64,000 nucleotides of DNA, taken from contig JBLDXI010000001.1 of NCBI GenBank assembly GCA_047495785.1, forward strand, positions 3,596,001 to 3,660,000, given 5' to 3'. The notes under the pieces were generated by a model. That model was not told the origin of the DNA and ran no database searches. It saw nothing but the letters and a program-made list of their open reading frames with translations. Positions 11,664 to 22,955 of this stretch are shown here, in pieces (the stretch's first letter is position 1; each line of letters opens with the position of its first letter). This DNA is from Lepidodermella squamata (lineage: Eukaryota; Gastrotricha). The position numbers were made by a program, and so were the translations under genes.

Positions 11664-14600
11664 ATGGCCAACGCGTTGAAAATGATTGGTGCTGCTAACA
11701 AATCTTTCCAGCAATCTCGGTTACAAACTGTCTCGGCATCTGCAACAAATATTGGCTCCTCTTCAAACAATGCGTGTCGCGGCATCCTGAAATCGGCACA
11801 AGCATTGCGGGAAACAGGTCAAATAGTAACAATGTTTGGCCAAGTCGGCTTGCTTCAGTGTTTGAGTAGAGGCAATTTGATGCTCCATTTCAACGCTAGG
11901 GATGTTTCTGGAACTGGCTGCTCAAACCTTAACGCTGGTGATATTCTTGAAATGTCGATTACGTATGATCCAATGACTGGCAATCCGTCACCTCGAGACT
12001 TGATCAAAATATCATCGAATTCCGAAGAACGCGACATAGTGTCCGAATCCCGTTTGCACGGTGTCGTCTTAAGCGTTCCAAAGCCTGGTAGGGCGGGATC
12101 TGGAGATTGCAGCAATTGCGGTCTCATATGGTTTCAATTCAACGGCGTTAGTTACGAGCTGCCGTTCTTTTACGAAGATTGCGAGCACCCAGGTTTCGTT
12201 AGAATTCAAGACTACGTCTCGTTTCACATCAAGCGTCTCTCCGATGGTTCAGTTCGAGCGGTCAAAGTGGCCATGGGTGTTCATCACCGAGCAGCACCGA
12301 TTTCTGCGTCTAACCATAGCGCAACAGGCTATGTGTACGGTAGAAACATGGCTTGTCCGGGGCAAGCAGCTATTCGTGGGACTGTTCTTCGCACGTACAA
12401 AGGTGACCACATGCGCATCGATGAGGATGCATTTCAATCGTCTGGGTGTATCATTTGCGAGCCGATGCCTGGGGTAAATTGTTTCTTTCTGTACATCTTG
12501 TTGACTAATAATACTTTTGTCCAGGTGGCTTTCCACTATCAATTCTTTCAATGCGACGTTGGAGGCGCTTCTTTGATGCCGGGCGATGTGGTAATCTTCA
12601 ACGAATTGCCAGTGTGTCCCGGGAACCTGAAACGCGCCGCTAACATCCAGCTGTTATGTGAATCTTTCACGAAGAACACTGAACAACGAATCGCTGGGCG
12701 AGTCGTCAGCTATTCCAGTTCTACTGGCTGCGGTTTCATTCGCTCTGAAAAATTTGAAAAAGTTGAATTTTGTATTACGGAAAGCATTGATCCAGCCTGG
12801 CAACCAGTTATTGGCAATGAAGTTGAATTTACCATGTCAAGCAACGGCCAAGCTATGCGAATTCTAGTTCTACCGCCTGGATCTGTTGATTTATCAACCA
12901 CCGCTGCTTCAGAATTGTCATCTGGCGTGGTTATTCGAGTTCCGTCAAGGCTCGGCACTCGAACCAAACCAACGTATGGATCAATTTCGGTTCTAAATAA
13001 AACAGCTCGTGGAAGCCTTTCCGTTGAATATGAAGCTGATGCAATTATTGGATCGACGATTCCGAAAGTTGGCGATTCTGTTGAATTCCAACTGATTTTT
13101 CAAAACGGTCGTGAATTGGCCTATGAGGTTTGCGTCACGATCTCAGCTTCGGAATCGAAGCCGAGCGAAGGTTTTATAGCCACCTTGAAGGATTCTTACG
13201 GCTTCATTGAGAACTCTGAACACACCCAGGAGGTATTTAATTAGCTGATTGCTGATTTCATAGGATAAATCATCATTTTCTGACAGATTTTCTTTCATTG
13301 CACGTCGTTTTTCGGCGATTTTTCGACCTTGACCGTTGGCGAAGAGGTCAAATATACCGCAGTTTTGAAGGAAAAACGTCTTGCCGCTTACGGTATTTCT
13401 CGAGTCGAACGCGGTACAGTAAATCCAGAGGTTTTGGTCAACGAAACCGTCTACGAAGGTGTTATTGAACGGCCGTTACGCCTCGTCGACCCAGCTCAGC
13501 ACGAATATTCCGGAATCGTTCGTCTCTACCGAGATGGCGTCGAGTCTGACGAATGGTATGAATACGGCGTGACTGGTCTAGCTGATCCGTGTGATTTTTT
13601 GCAATGCGGAGACGAAATCACCTTCAAATTGGCTCGGGTCGTCAAAAACGGCCAGTTGCGTGCTACTTGCGTTGCTGGGAAGCGCAAGTTTGAACAATCC
13701 ACAGTGATCGTTGTCAAGGTAAACATACTATCAATTTTCTAATTTTTCGATTGAAATTTGACCTTGATTTCAGGACAAATATGGATTTTTGGATGTTGAT
13801 GTTCCGTCGATGAACAGCTGTTTTAACTCGCCCGCAAGTCCGAACACCAGTGGCGGCAGTATGTCGGGTCGAAAGGTTCCAAAATTGATTGAAATTTGCG
13901 TATAAAGTCTCAATTTGTTTCCTCATTTATAGCTTTTCTTCCACATGACCGAAGTTCATAAAGTGGACGGCAGTTCTTCTTTGAAAGTTGGAGATCACGT
14001 CGAGTAAGTTTCTAAAATTCTTTGAATCCTTTTACGATTTTTCAAGTTTTTACCATTTAACCCATTAAAGCCCAGAATGTTTTCGGAAAATATTTATATT
14101 TTTCTTTCCCTATTGACACGTGCTTTTGCGATAGAGAAAAATTCGGGGATTAAGAATATGAAAACCGCATATTTTTATCATCTACCGTTATTGAGATGTT
14201 CCAGTGTCAAGTTGTCACGTGACCTTACCTTTTGTCACACCTTGACGATTATCTCAAGAACGGTGATAGCTAGGAGAAGAGAGCTAGGAAGCCGCTCTCA
14301 AAGAAAAAGTTCATCAGCGCGATGAGATCTATCTAGAAATGCATTCAGTTGGGTCATATGTGATACTTCGTGCAAAGTCGATTTTGAGGACACTTTAGTG
14401 CAGTTTGGTGACAGTCCCAAAAAACGGCTCCTAGCTCATCACCAAGCCTACGAGACACTGGTCATTTATCCGTTTTTCCCGAATTTATACGATTTCCCAG
14501 CACGGAGATATGCCTTTTAGACATCCTGGGGTTGTAGTCACCCTACAGGATTTTTTAAATATAGGGTGGCAGGAAAAGATGCCGTTGGGCTTTAATGGGT

Positions 14601-14783
14601 TAACTTTCGAATTTCAATAAATGGTTTGTTTTCAATTTTTTCAGGTACGTGATGATTAGAAATCAGAAAAACGGCCGCTACTCTGCTGTTTCTATTCGTA
14701 AGATTCCGAAACCTGAGCCTGAACAATCGAGCCCGGTTGGATTCTCAACGCCCCGCCGTGTTCAAACCTCTCGAAGCAAATGA
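11664..14783 (+). CDS. CSDE1: Cold-shock-domain protein CSDE1/Unr
   Basis: Six exons: 11664-12473, 12525-13232, 13287-13718, 13774-13875, 13933-14003 and 14645-14783, giving 753 aa against about 800 in the human protein. I chose the ATG at 11664 (MANALKMIG); the frame opens earlier without an ATG. Order and spacing follow Unr: an ALRETGQI opening of the first domain, FFH-type RNP2 motifs (IFFHCTSFFGD, LFFHMTEV), GFI-type RNP1 motifs (GCGFIRS, YGFIENS, KYGFLDV), and the diagnostic block VIERPLRLVDPAQHEYSG. The family binds purine-rich single-stranded RNA and controls mRNA translation and decay in the cytoplasm. Several domains have degenerate aromatic residues, as in the non-canonical Unr domains. 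AATAAA is at 15099-15104. Confidence 0.93.
14061..14599. mobile_element. Non-autonomous piggyBac-like MITE
   Basis: This 539-bp element lies in the last intron of CSDE1. It is bounded by TTAA on both sides (14057-14060 and 14600-14603), starts with CCC and ends with GGG. It has a perfect 14-bp terminal inverted repeat, CCCATTAAAGCCCA. TTAA targets with CCC/GGG ends are characteristic of the piggyBac superfamily. It has no transposase, so it would depend on one in trans. It sits between the donor at 14004 and the acceptor at 14644 and is spliced out. Confidence 0.8.
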
Positions 14784-15205
14784 ACAGAAAAACGGCGTGA
14801 TGAACAATGATTGTCAGAAAAACTTATTGCTCATATTTGCTCATTCTTGCTTAAAAGTGATGATATTTATTGAATTTATTTGCCTCCAAACCGAGTGATT
14901 TCAAGAGCTGGAAAAACGTGATTAATTTCAAAGCAAAAGGCGAGATCTAAACTTATTGTTAACTCATGACTGACTATCTGCCGTTATTGAAAACAGAAAA
15001 AAACGAGTCAAATCTTTTATTTCCGCTGGATGATTTCAAAATGGCGCGAACTTTTGCCGATCTCCGTTCGCAGCCTAGCGTTTATTCTCGTTGCGATTAA
15101 TAAAAACATGACAGAAAAACACAAACGAGGGCGAGTTTTTAATGAGTAATAATTGAGCAAATATTCAGCTGTAGCATTGTCCCATTTATCTTATTCGAAT
15201 CGGAA
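14784..15205. other. CSDE1 3' UTR and convergent gap
   Basis: 3' untranslated sequence of CSDE1 with AATAAA at 15099-15104, followed about 100 bp later by the stop of the convergent minus-strand microprotein gene. Confidence 0.55.
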
Positions 15206-15343
15206 TTAGCGTGGATATACGGCCAAATCGTTGAGAAATGGTAGATAGCCGGCGAGTAGGAGAAGTGTGAACAGCATAACGAAGCCGACGATGCAAAATG
15301 TGAAAAAACAGCAGAGCGCGTTCGGATTTTCGTTGACACCCAT
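15206..15343 (-). CDS. 45-aa single-pass membrane microprotein
   Basis: ATG at 15343, stop at 15208-15206, no intron. The protein starts MGVNENPNAL, then has one hydrophobic helix of about 24 residues (from CCFFTF to AGYLPF) and a short C-terminal tail. It is a paralogue of the 36-aa protein at 16331-16498: both start with a short leader ending NEN-x-NA, then one membrane helix with a GYL near its end. Known 30-50-aa single-pass proteins include SERCA regulators and small subunits of ER or mitochondrial complexes, but I see no specific match. Coding status rests on the paralogy and the hydrophobic pattern. Confidence 0.55.
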   Translation of the reverse strand: MGVNENPNALCCFFTFCIVGFVMLFTLLLLAGYLPFLNDLAVYPR

Positions 15344-16330
15344 TTTCAGCGCGTTATTGTAGCTATAGGTTAAATTTCACCACTGTAAAAACTTGCTTGT
15401 GAGCGCGTTACCCAGCTATATCAAGGTAGAAAGCGGTTTTAACGGCGTCTGTTACGCGCTGCTGCTTTCAAGTATAGACATTGTTTTGCGTGTTCGCGGA
15501 GAGAGCTTCACAGCGCCTTTTACACCTTTTGTGCGGCTCTTTGCGAGCCTTTATTTCGAAAAAAATTGCCTGTTTCGCGAGACAAAACGTGCGAAACAGT
15601 GATGCGCAAAATGGCAACACAACAAAACGCAATTCGTGGCCTCGGGTTATGAACTCAATTAAAACCTCAAAATTTTAACATAATTAAAAAATAATAATAG
15701 AATAAAAATAGAATGTTATGCGGTAACCAGAAGGTAACAAGGGATGAAAATGAAAAAATAAATCGCGCAAAACAGGTTTGTACTAATTTATATATATTTT
15801 TTGGCGGAATTGGAAACCTTGGCAAACCTAGAAAATTGTACATGAAAATGGTTTAGTTCGATGGGTTGTTGTGGAGTTTCAATATCACTCTGCCAACTAC
15901 CTATTTTCGAATTTTGATTTTCTCAGCAATATCGTCTCATGTTGAGTTTTCACTGAAAACTTGAAAAAGCCCTGTCAGTGAAGTGATTCCGAGAGGTTTA
16001 ACTTCAGAAAATTGCGCTGAATTTTATCGAATTTCGTAGACATTATGATGCTTTCTTCGGAACTTGAAGAAGCCATTGGCAGCGCAGTTTTCAGCAGTCG
16101 GAGTCATCTGCATGACCTAAAACGAGTAAATCTTTCCATAAATCTGGTCAGGGGGCGATTCAACTCCGTTCAGGAATAATAATAATACAATGGTGTAAGA
16201 GTTTTACGTTTTATTAACAAATAAGTTGAAGTCAGCTTTCAGCCATTAGTTAGAGGTAAATCGTGGTTAAATAATTTGAGCAATTTTTTCGAAGGCCAGC
16301 TCCTGATAAAATTTCAGCTTTTTCATGAAA
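15344..16330. other. Spacer between two microprotein genes
   Basis: No exon seen. The upstream sequence on the minus strand around 15479-15510 shares a CGCAAAACAATGTC-like block with the start region of the neighbouring gene (about 16496-16515). This suggests the two genes and their upstream regions arose by tandem duplication. Confidence 0.35.
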
Positions 16331-16498
16331 TCATGGTATGCCGAGATAGCCGGATAGCCCAAGCAACAGCCCCATTAAAGTTGTGACTCCAACAAGAAAC
16401 GCCACCATATACCTGCAAAGAAACAGATCTAAAATCTTGGAAATGATAAGACTAGGGATACCAAATTACCAAACAGCGTTCATGTTCTCGTTCGACAT
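16331..16498 (-). CDS. 36-aa single-pass membrane microprotein, spliced
   Basis: Exon 1 is 16498-16470 and exon 2 is 16412-16331; the 57-nt intron ends TTTGCAG. The intron splits a Trp codon and the joined length is 111 nt. The protein starts MSNENMNAV, followed by one helix of about 25 residues rich in Leu, Val and Gly, and ends GYLGIP at the stop. The second in-frame ATG (16483) would remove the NEN motif shared with the paralogue at 15206-15343, so the first ATG is preferred. Function unknown; membrane insertion is inferred from hydrophobicity. Confidence 0.55.
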
Positions 16499-16812
16499 TG
16501 TTCTGCGTTTCGCGAGAAAAAGCAGCGATTTATCAGCTTTTTTCGTGGCTCAAAAATGCTTAAAATGCGCAAAATTTCTTGTGTTGAAACATGCGATGCG
16601 CAAGCGACGCCTGCCGCTGCAACAACGCGCGTTTCATTGTCTTGAGCGGGCCATTGTTGTACCGAAAAAATATACCTATCCACTCGTGCGAGTTTACTCA
16701 ACCCGAATGATGCGAAAACTCATGACAACAATTGCACCTTTTAATTAAACTGTAAACAAATACTTGAATAACAAAAAGATTTATTTTTCAAGGCAGTAAC
16801 AAAACGCATGTT

Positions 16813-18013
16813 TCATGTTGGCCTTCGGTCAGATGCGGACTTTTTCCTTGATCTAAAATAGGCCCAGGGCGGTAATTGCCGCGGTGATGGGGTTGTTCGC
16901 CGAGTTGTTAACAGCCTCAACTTCTCGACCTTTTTCAATCTTAGCCCGAAAAGTCGTGATAATTGATTTTGGTCAGGCGGCCAGGGTTGGTCTCGAGGCG
17001 GGGTTCTACTCGACAGCCAGCTAGGTTCCCACGAACTGATTTCTGGGTACATTGCTGTGACGTAGGAATTAATGACGGTGACTCCAGGGCTAGATTGAGT
17101 TGTTGGCGGGTATGTTTGTCCGTAACCGGGGCCGATGCTGTCTAGCGAGGAAAGAAGGACGTTGGCTGAGGCTGAGCCGACTACAACGTATTGAACGATT
17201 GATACTATGCCGTAGACTATGATTGCGACGCCAATAGCTGCGAACACGCTGACCCAGACTCGCTAGAAAAATTATAAAGACCAATTGAAATCTTAAACCG
17301 AATGGGAATAATATTATCCTTTTACAAGTCATAATTGTTGGTGGTTTGCTAAAATTTATCAATATCGCAAAAAAGATGGAAGAAATTTTCAGAAGAAATT
17401 TCTGGAAATGCCTGAAAATTCGGAATTTTTTTCCAATTTTTGAATAAACATGAAATTTCAGGCTCAATCTTAACAATGTTTTATTACGCTTCTCAACTTG
17501 GAAAAAACCTCAATGAATCGCCAGAAACGTCAAGGTTTTATTACGTAGCTCAGAGTCCAATTTTACTTCCTCCATGAAAATTTCATATTTGAGCGGAATA
17601 TAGAGATACGTATTTTGATTTGAATTTTAACGCCGATTTAAAACATCCCCGAAAAGTTAAAAATTGATGGTCGATATTTTAGACATTTTTTCCCGCTTGT
17701 GGTCAACGTCGGAAAATATTCAAGTTAATACCCTTCATTTTCGTATATTTTTGCTTGGGCGCCACAATTTAAATCCGAATTTTAAAGCAAATGCAGATTT
17801 TTCAAATTTTCAATATAATTTTAATAATATTTTTTATTTGATGTCTTAAATTGTCGTTAAATCAATTAGAAAGTCGCTATGCATTGTTTTCAACGTTAAG
17901 AAATAAAAAATCATAGGTAATGTAAAGATGTAAAGGTCAAGTTGGAGGAAGATCGATAATGATGGCATTCAATAATTCCAAGACCTTACCTGGATGTCGC
18001 TGAGGGTGGCCAT
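16813..18013 (-). CDS. Small single-pass membrane protein, paralogue A
   Basis: Exon 1, 18013-17990, encodes MATLSDIQ; exon 2 is 17262-16813; the phase-0 intron is 727 nt. This gives 157 aa. A helix about 12-35 (VWVSVFAAIGVAIIVYGIVS) follows, then VQYVVVGSASAN and a Ser/Pro/Thr-rich tail. It aligns along the first 40 residues with the gene at 18344-18910. The C-terminal 50 residues are Arg-rich and doubtful: another frame from about 16955 ends in a plausible ITAALGLF-like tail, so a missed intron or a frameshift is possible. Family unrecognised. Confidence 0.6.
17478..17545 (+). repeat. Inverted exon fragment with flanking direct repeats
   Basis: Bases 17487-17533 match the reverse complement of 18484-18530 (exon 2 of paralogue B) at 46 of 47 positions. 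They sit inside the intron of paralogue A. The insert is bracketed by an 11-bp direct repeat, GTTTTATTACG, at 17478-17488 and 17535-17545. Confidence 0.85.
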
Positions 18014-18343
18014 TGACTCGAGAATTAACTCAGCAGAGCGCGCGAGCTAAACATACTGCATGCGCGGCGCTTTTTCTACAGCGCGCGTGTTTTTTGTACC
18101 CGTACGAGCCGCCGCTGAGTTAACTACTACGAATGCTGCTGTTGCGAGACAGAGAAAGCGAGCGTGAAATTCTCATTTCGGCGGCGCCACCGGCGTCAAA
18201 AGAAATTCGCCATACAGTCACATTAACTCACGTCGCCGGTCAAGAATCTGAAAACCCGACAAAAATACTGTTCTACGTCTTTTCACCCTCGTTTTTTTAT
18301 TCTGTAAATTGCAAAGTGGAATGCGCCAAATGGCCCAGTTAAG

Positions 18344-18910
18344 TTATATAAGCGTGCTATTCAGTGTCAATAAGGTAGCTATTTCAGTCAAGTTTGAGTC
18401 AACTACAGTCTTGGGGATTGTTGTGGTCAGAAGAGGCGCAGCTTGTGCCTCTTTAGGCAAAATGGTTGTTGTTGCTCCTTGGGTTGACGTTTCTGGCGAT
18501 TCATTGAGATTTTTTCCAAGTTGAGAAGCGACAATTGAATCTGAAAAGAAAAATCCGCCCCATAAACACGCAATATTATTATTACGCTGATTATAAAAAA
18601 ATTCATGAGGAACTGGGAAGGTGGAGATGCTAAGCAATGCCACCTAAATGGAATGCTGATTTGAGCAAAAAATTAAAAAACTAAAACAAATCGTTGAAAT
18701 CTATTTGCTAAAATTCCAGATGATAGCTGATAGCTGATTTTTTTAAATCAAAATCAATCTGATCAAATCAATTTTTAAATTTTTAAATCAATGGGTGTAT
18801 TTAATAAAGTTACATTGAACTATGGTCACAATGCCGTAAATGAGCGTAGCGCCGCCAAGCACGCCAAAAATTGTTACCCAGACGGCTTGAACCTCGTTAA
18901 GCTTCGCCAT
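18344..18910 (-). CDS. Small single-pass membrane protein, paralogue B
   Basis: Exon 1 is 18910-18814 and exon 2 is 18540-18344, joined in phase 1, giving 97 aa. It starts MAKLNEVQAVWVTIFGV and continues with a helix ending YGIVTIVQY, matching paralogue A residue for residue in pattern. A short Ser/Thr/Pro-rich tail with several N-x-S/T sites (for example NES and NLT) follows. The intron lies after the helix here but before it in paralogue A, so intron positions differ between the copies. Upstream regions of both share a CTGCATGC block next to GC-rich sequence. Function unknown. Confidence 0.65.
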
Positions 18911-19239
18911 ACATAAGCAAACTGCATGCTAAAACTTGCGAGTAAAAAAGCACCTTTGCCGCAAAAAATTCGAAGCGCGTGTTTGTCGTACAGCGCAGCC
19001 GGGTATGTAGAAAAAGAGCGCTAACTAACTACGGCTGGTTTGGCACGGGTAAATAGCCTCGCGCGCGCATGATAATAGAAGATAAAGGTCGCGTCTTGCA
19101 ACTTTTAAAACAATTAGCGGCATGGAAAGAGCAACAACAAGTTCCTCAACACACTAATCAAAAACTGCATCACGACAAGCCGAGAAAAAGCTGAGAGAGA
19201 TTCACTTCTTTGCAGGCTCTCGACTTAATCTTCGAACTC
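18911..19239. other. Divergent promoter region
   Basis: Lies between the minus-strand paralogue B and the plus-strand Kunitz gene. GC-rich blocks (GCGCGTG, GCGCGCGC) near 18978-19070 resemble those upstream of paralogue A near 18030-18120. No gene seen. Confidence 0.35.
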
Positions 19240-20947
19240 ATGCGGCCCTTATCTCCAGCCGATTTTGCAGTTTTATTGCTTGTGAATGTTCTTTTTGCCT
19301 CAGCGAATAGCTCTCTCCCATCCTCTGGTAACTGACATCTTTTTTCTTACCTTTTCAAATGGCCTAATTGTTTTGGACAGCTTGCGAGGCTGGAACTCGG
19401 CAACCAGTGGTGCGTGACGGTGGCAAATTGCGCTTCTATTCTCGCATCGGACCTATCGATAAAGCTCTGAGCAACGGGTTCCTTCAAATTTTCACCGATA
19501 AAGTCGTACCTTGTTCGGGAAACCTCGCAACTTGGCGTTAGTCCCCGCAAAAATCTGCCTCTTGATATTTAATATTTTGTTGAATAGACTTCCGGTTGAC
19601 GGCTCCGCATGTTGATGGTCTCCATTTGTTGGTTCTTCGTAGTTTCGGTCCTGAGCCTGGCAACTATCGAGTTGTGTTGGATACGCGAGTCAATGGCCTG
19701 CAATTAGATAAGGCTGACGCTTGGACTTCACTGAATGTCTCCGATGAAGATTCGAGCGTGGAGGCTGGGGATGTTCTGGCCATAGCTTACGATGCTGCAA
19801 CTGCCTCTTCAACTGGTCACGTTTTGGTCAGATCCCTTATCGACTCATCAGATGGGGATGGGTCCAATTTTGCTCCTAACACTTATGTCGTGAGAGTTGG
19901 GGGAGCCCGAGACTTTGCCGATCTACATGGTAAGATTCTTTAACTAAGCCCCTGAGATCAAAGAAAGTTCAGAAATGATCCTAGTTTTGAAACCAACATA
20001 AGATAAAAACCTGATCAAATATGGATCTAACCTATACGATCAGGCCGCAGCTCACATATATTGATCTCTTTTAAGCGAAAGGTTCTTAACTGTTGAATTT
20101 AGGACGAATTTCTGTGGCCGATATGCAATCGCACTTTGAGTGGCGCCAAGCGTTCCTCGATGCCGAGATAGAAGCTCCAACGATAAGCATGGCTACGACT
20201 GAAGTTACGCCTCCCGCTATAGAAATAACCACGACAACTACGACAACTTCAACTACGACAACGGTTGCCCCTACTACGCCTCCGCTAACTCGAGCTAAAT
20301 CATCGTCAACGCGTAGGACATCTCGATTTTACGGGACAAGCACGGAAATGTCTGTGCAAGCTCAGTCCGAACTCTTGGCTCAGCGTAAGAAATAGATAGC
20401 CTGAACTTAAAATCTGTATTTTCTCGTAAAAGGTTGCAGCTCTACGACAACTTCTGCTGACCTTCAGTGCTCACAGCAGCAGCGTCGCTATCGTTACGAC
20501 TTTGACACTGGCTCATGCCAAACGTTTGATGTAAGCTAATCTTGTCACTCCAGAATTCCCTAAAAACCTTCCTGTTTAGGGATGTGCTCCGACAGATTCG
20601 TCAGTTGGCGTAAGTTCTCCTCTAACAGAAGCTGATCGGTCGAAAGAGGGTAACAACTTTGGATCTTGGGTCGACTGTGTCCGAGCGTGTTCAATTTTCC
20701 GATGTGGCCAATATCCAATCTCTGCTACTAACGTTTATCCGTGCCGTGAGAGGCGCTGGTACTACAACGTTCAAATTGGTTCGGTTTTGTTATCTTATGA
20801 AGTCATGCCATTAAATTCATATGTAACTCAGGACGCTGTCAAGAATTCAGCGGTTGTGATGCCGGGCCGGAGCGAAATAACTTCGCAACCGAAAAAGACT
20901 GCTTGCAGTTCTGCACCGGTACAGACGATTTTTTTTTGTTTATTTGA
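19240..20947 (+). CDS. Secreted protein with two Kunitz/BPTI domains
   Basis: Seven exons: 19240-19327, 19381-19536, 19588-19929, 20103-20384, 20433-20530, 20580-20778 and 20832-20947. They join to 1,281 nt (426 aa) with matching phases. The signal peptide is MRPLSPADFAVLLLVNVLFA. Residues about 32-200 form a beta-rich extracellular region I do not recognise (FRLTAPHVDGLHLLVLRSFG, VEAGDVLAIAYD). A Thr-rich linker follows, then Kunitz 1 (RYRYDFDTGSCQTFDGC ... NNFGSWVDCVRAC) with a lengthened loop between its fourth and fifth Cys, and Kunitz 2 (RRWYYN ... RCQEFSGC ... NNFATEKDCLQFC). Both have six Cys. Kunitz domains inhibit serine proteases or block channels; the P1 position of domain 1 is Ser, so trypsin inhibition is unlikely for it. 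Confidence 0.85.
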
Positions 20948-22467
20948 GCACTCTTTTTGTTTAATTTTTTATTCACTTATCAGCATATCCGTTCGTGTCC
21001 AACTATCGTTCAATAATCGAAGCGAAATCGGCATCCGCGCGAAATGCTAGGCGAGGCACTAATCGCGTTCGGCATCAGTAGACATGCACATACTGCAATG
21101 TAAACCAAAAAAATTGCTCAAACTTGTTTATTCAGCTGATTTGATATCAGGACTATTCATTTATGATAGTGTGGAGAATAGAAGATAAATACGATTACGA
21201 AAGCTGAGGCTATATCTCCTAATGTTTACCCGATGCTAACTTACTAATAAAATTTGATTTCCTCAGCTACATACTTAATGGACCACCATTTATATCTAAG
21301 ACTAATTGCTAACTACTTTTGGTGTTTTATGCTTACAAACTTTGGTATCATTTATAATAGATGGCTGCAGTACAGCTGATTGTATGCATTACATAACTGC
21401 CGACTTCATTGTGACTTGATGTACATATCAAATTGTAATATGAATCTGCCTGTTTACAAGAGACTAGCGCCGCAAGATCAGTTTGTTCGAAAACTGAAAA
21501 AGCCCTGGTCGTGTTAGCTCAATTTATCAAACAGCCTCGAAATACCAGACTTCTGAATAGCATGTCTTAGAGGAAAGTTCTCTCCAATGGGCCTTACACT
21601 GCTTCTATATTGAGCTTTTTGGGCTAATGCAACTAGCTGTATCATTCAAGATCAAGCTCTGCCTGAAGAAATTAAGCTTCAGGTTAAAAAAACTTCTTAA
21701 CAATTGTCTGAACAATTGACGATTTCAATCCATCAGGCGAATAAGCGCAAACCAGCCGATCACAGCCTTATAATCAGGAAAAGCTTTAAACCTTTAAACA
21801 TGACGGGAGACAAGCCATCAAAAAGCTAAAACTTTCGAGCAAAAACATTATGCGCGTAGAACTAAGAGCTGACAAAGAAAGCCAACTCAAAAACTTTCCG
21901 CGGCAAATATTCCTTTTTCCGAGACAAACAAATTGTTTTTTGATATTAAGCAATTTATTTTGTTATCAAAAATAGTTATTTTCAAAAATTCACATTATTT
22001 TTTGTTTTCGCGCTCCATAAATCCCGTGACCGGCCCGTGATCCGTGATCGTGAAGACTTGCTGCTGGCCCGACGGGGACTCATCATTCATCAACTTGTCA
22101 ATGAGCCTTGAGCCTTGGATCGATTGCCATTGCCTGAACTCCTAGGTTGTTGTTGTTTGCTATACTTATTTCAATAGCGACCAGTGACCAGGGAAGGTTG
22201 ACGTCAAAACCTCAACGCGAGCAATTCCATGAGGAAGTCAAGATTCAACAGACACAAACATCAACTACTTATTGAGCATAATATGAGCGGCGCAAGCTGT
22301 AGCTGATGTCAGATTTTTATGAATCTAACAAGAGTAGTCTGAAAAACTCTTTTCTTTCTCCTTTCCCTTGCTCCAATACTCAATACTCTCGGGGATCAAT
22401 TATAGTTTACACATCTTTCTTGAAAGGTTAGTAGCATAAATATCGAGGTTATTGCGCAATAGTGGAT
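20948..22467. other. Non-coding stretch
   Basis: AT-rich sequence between the Kunitz gene and the retrotransposon's left duplication. No coding frame, RNA gene or clear repeat seen. Confidence 0.45.
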
Positions 22468-22772
22468 ACCCCCTTTCTTCAGAAGTGGTTGTTTCTTGTT
22501 CGGTTCTTTTTTCTTGCCATTATTGATTTCATGATCTGGATACTTGCATGTTACTTATACATTCTTGAGATATCAGGTAATAAGGTATTTTGCGACTTGC
22601 GACCTTATGCTAACTAGTTATTCCTGACTTCTGAATTTAATTCTCTCTGATTTATCCCCACTTCGTACCGCACTTCCTGCGGTAACTTGAAATTATCTTT
22701 TCACTGCTGGAGGACATTAAATGTTTCCTAAAAATGTTGCGCCGCATAAGCCAAATAAGGCTGGAGTCTTAA

Positions 22773-22777
<5 letters not shown>
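22468..22777. repeat. 310-bp direct repeat, left copy (target-site duplication)
   Basis: Identical by eye over 310 bp to 26587-26896. The left copy continues into the element's (GAT)n tail. The right copy continues into unrelated PAK 5' flank. The bases outside both copies differ, as expected for a target-site duplication. Confidence 0.9.

Positions 22778-22806
<29 letters not shown>
22777..22806. repeat. (GAT)10 microsatellite, 3' tail of the retrotransposon
   Basis: Ten GAT units (ATC on the element's own strand) mark the junction between the element's 3' end and the left duplication. Short tandem-repeat tails in place of poly(A) occur in several non-LTR clades. Confidence 0.85.
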
Positions 22807-22807
<1 letters not shown>

Positions 22808-22955
22808 CGATTTATTGATTGGTCAATCAATTTTTAAAAACATAGAGGGAAACAAAGAAAACAGCAAAAAATTAATATCTTCAATAAATCGCCTTGGAAA
22901 CATTTCTTTTGAAGCAAACGTTATATCACTAAACTTTATAAAAACATATGGTAGA

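Noticed and set aside
12244-12967. Alternative frames across the CSDE1 exons
   Set aside because: Shadows of the CSDE1 coding frame.
20605-20630. 19-bp GTAAGT...ACAG segment in Kunitz domain 1 as an intron
   Set aside because: Too short to be spliced; removing it would also shift the frame, so it is kept as coding sequence.
22500-22620. Short coding frame shared by both 310-bp repeats
   Set aside because: Present twice only because the DNA is duplicated; no coding features.
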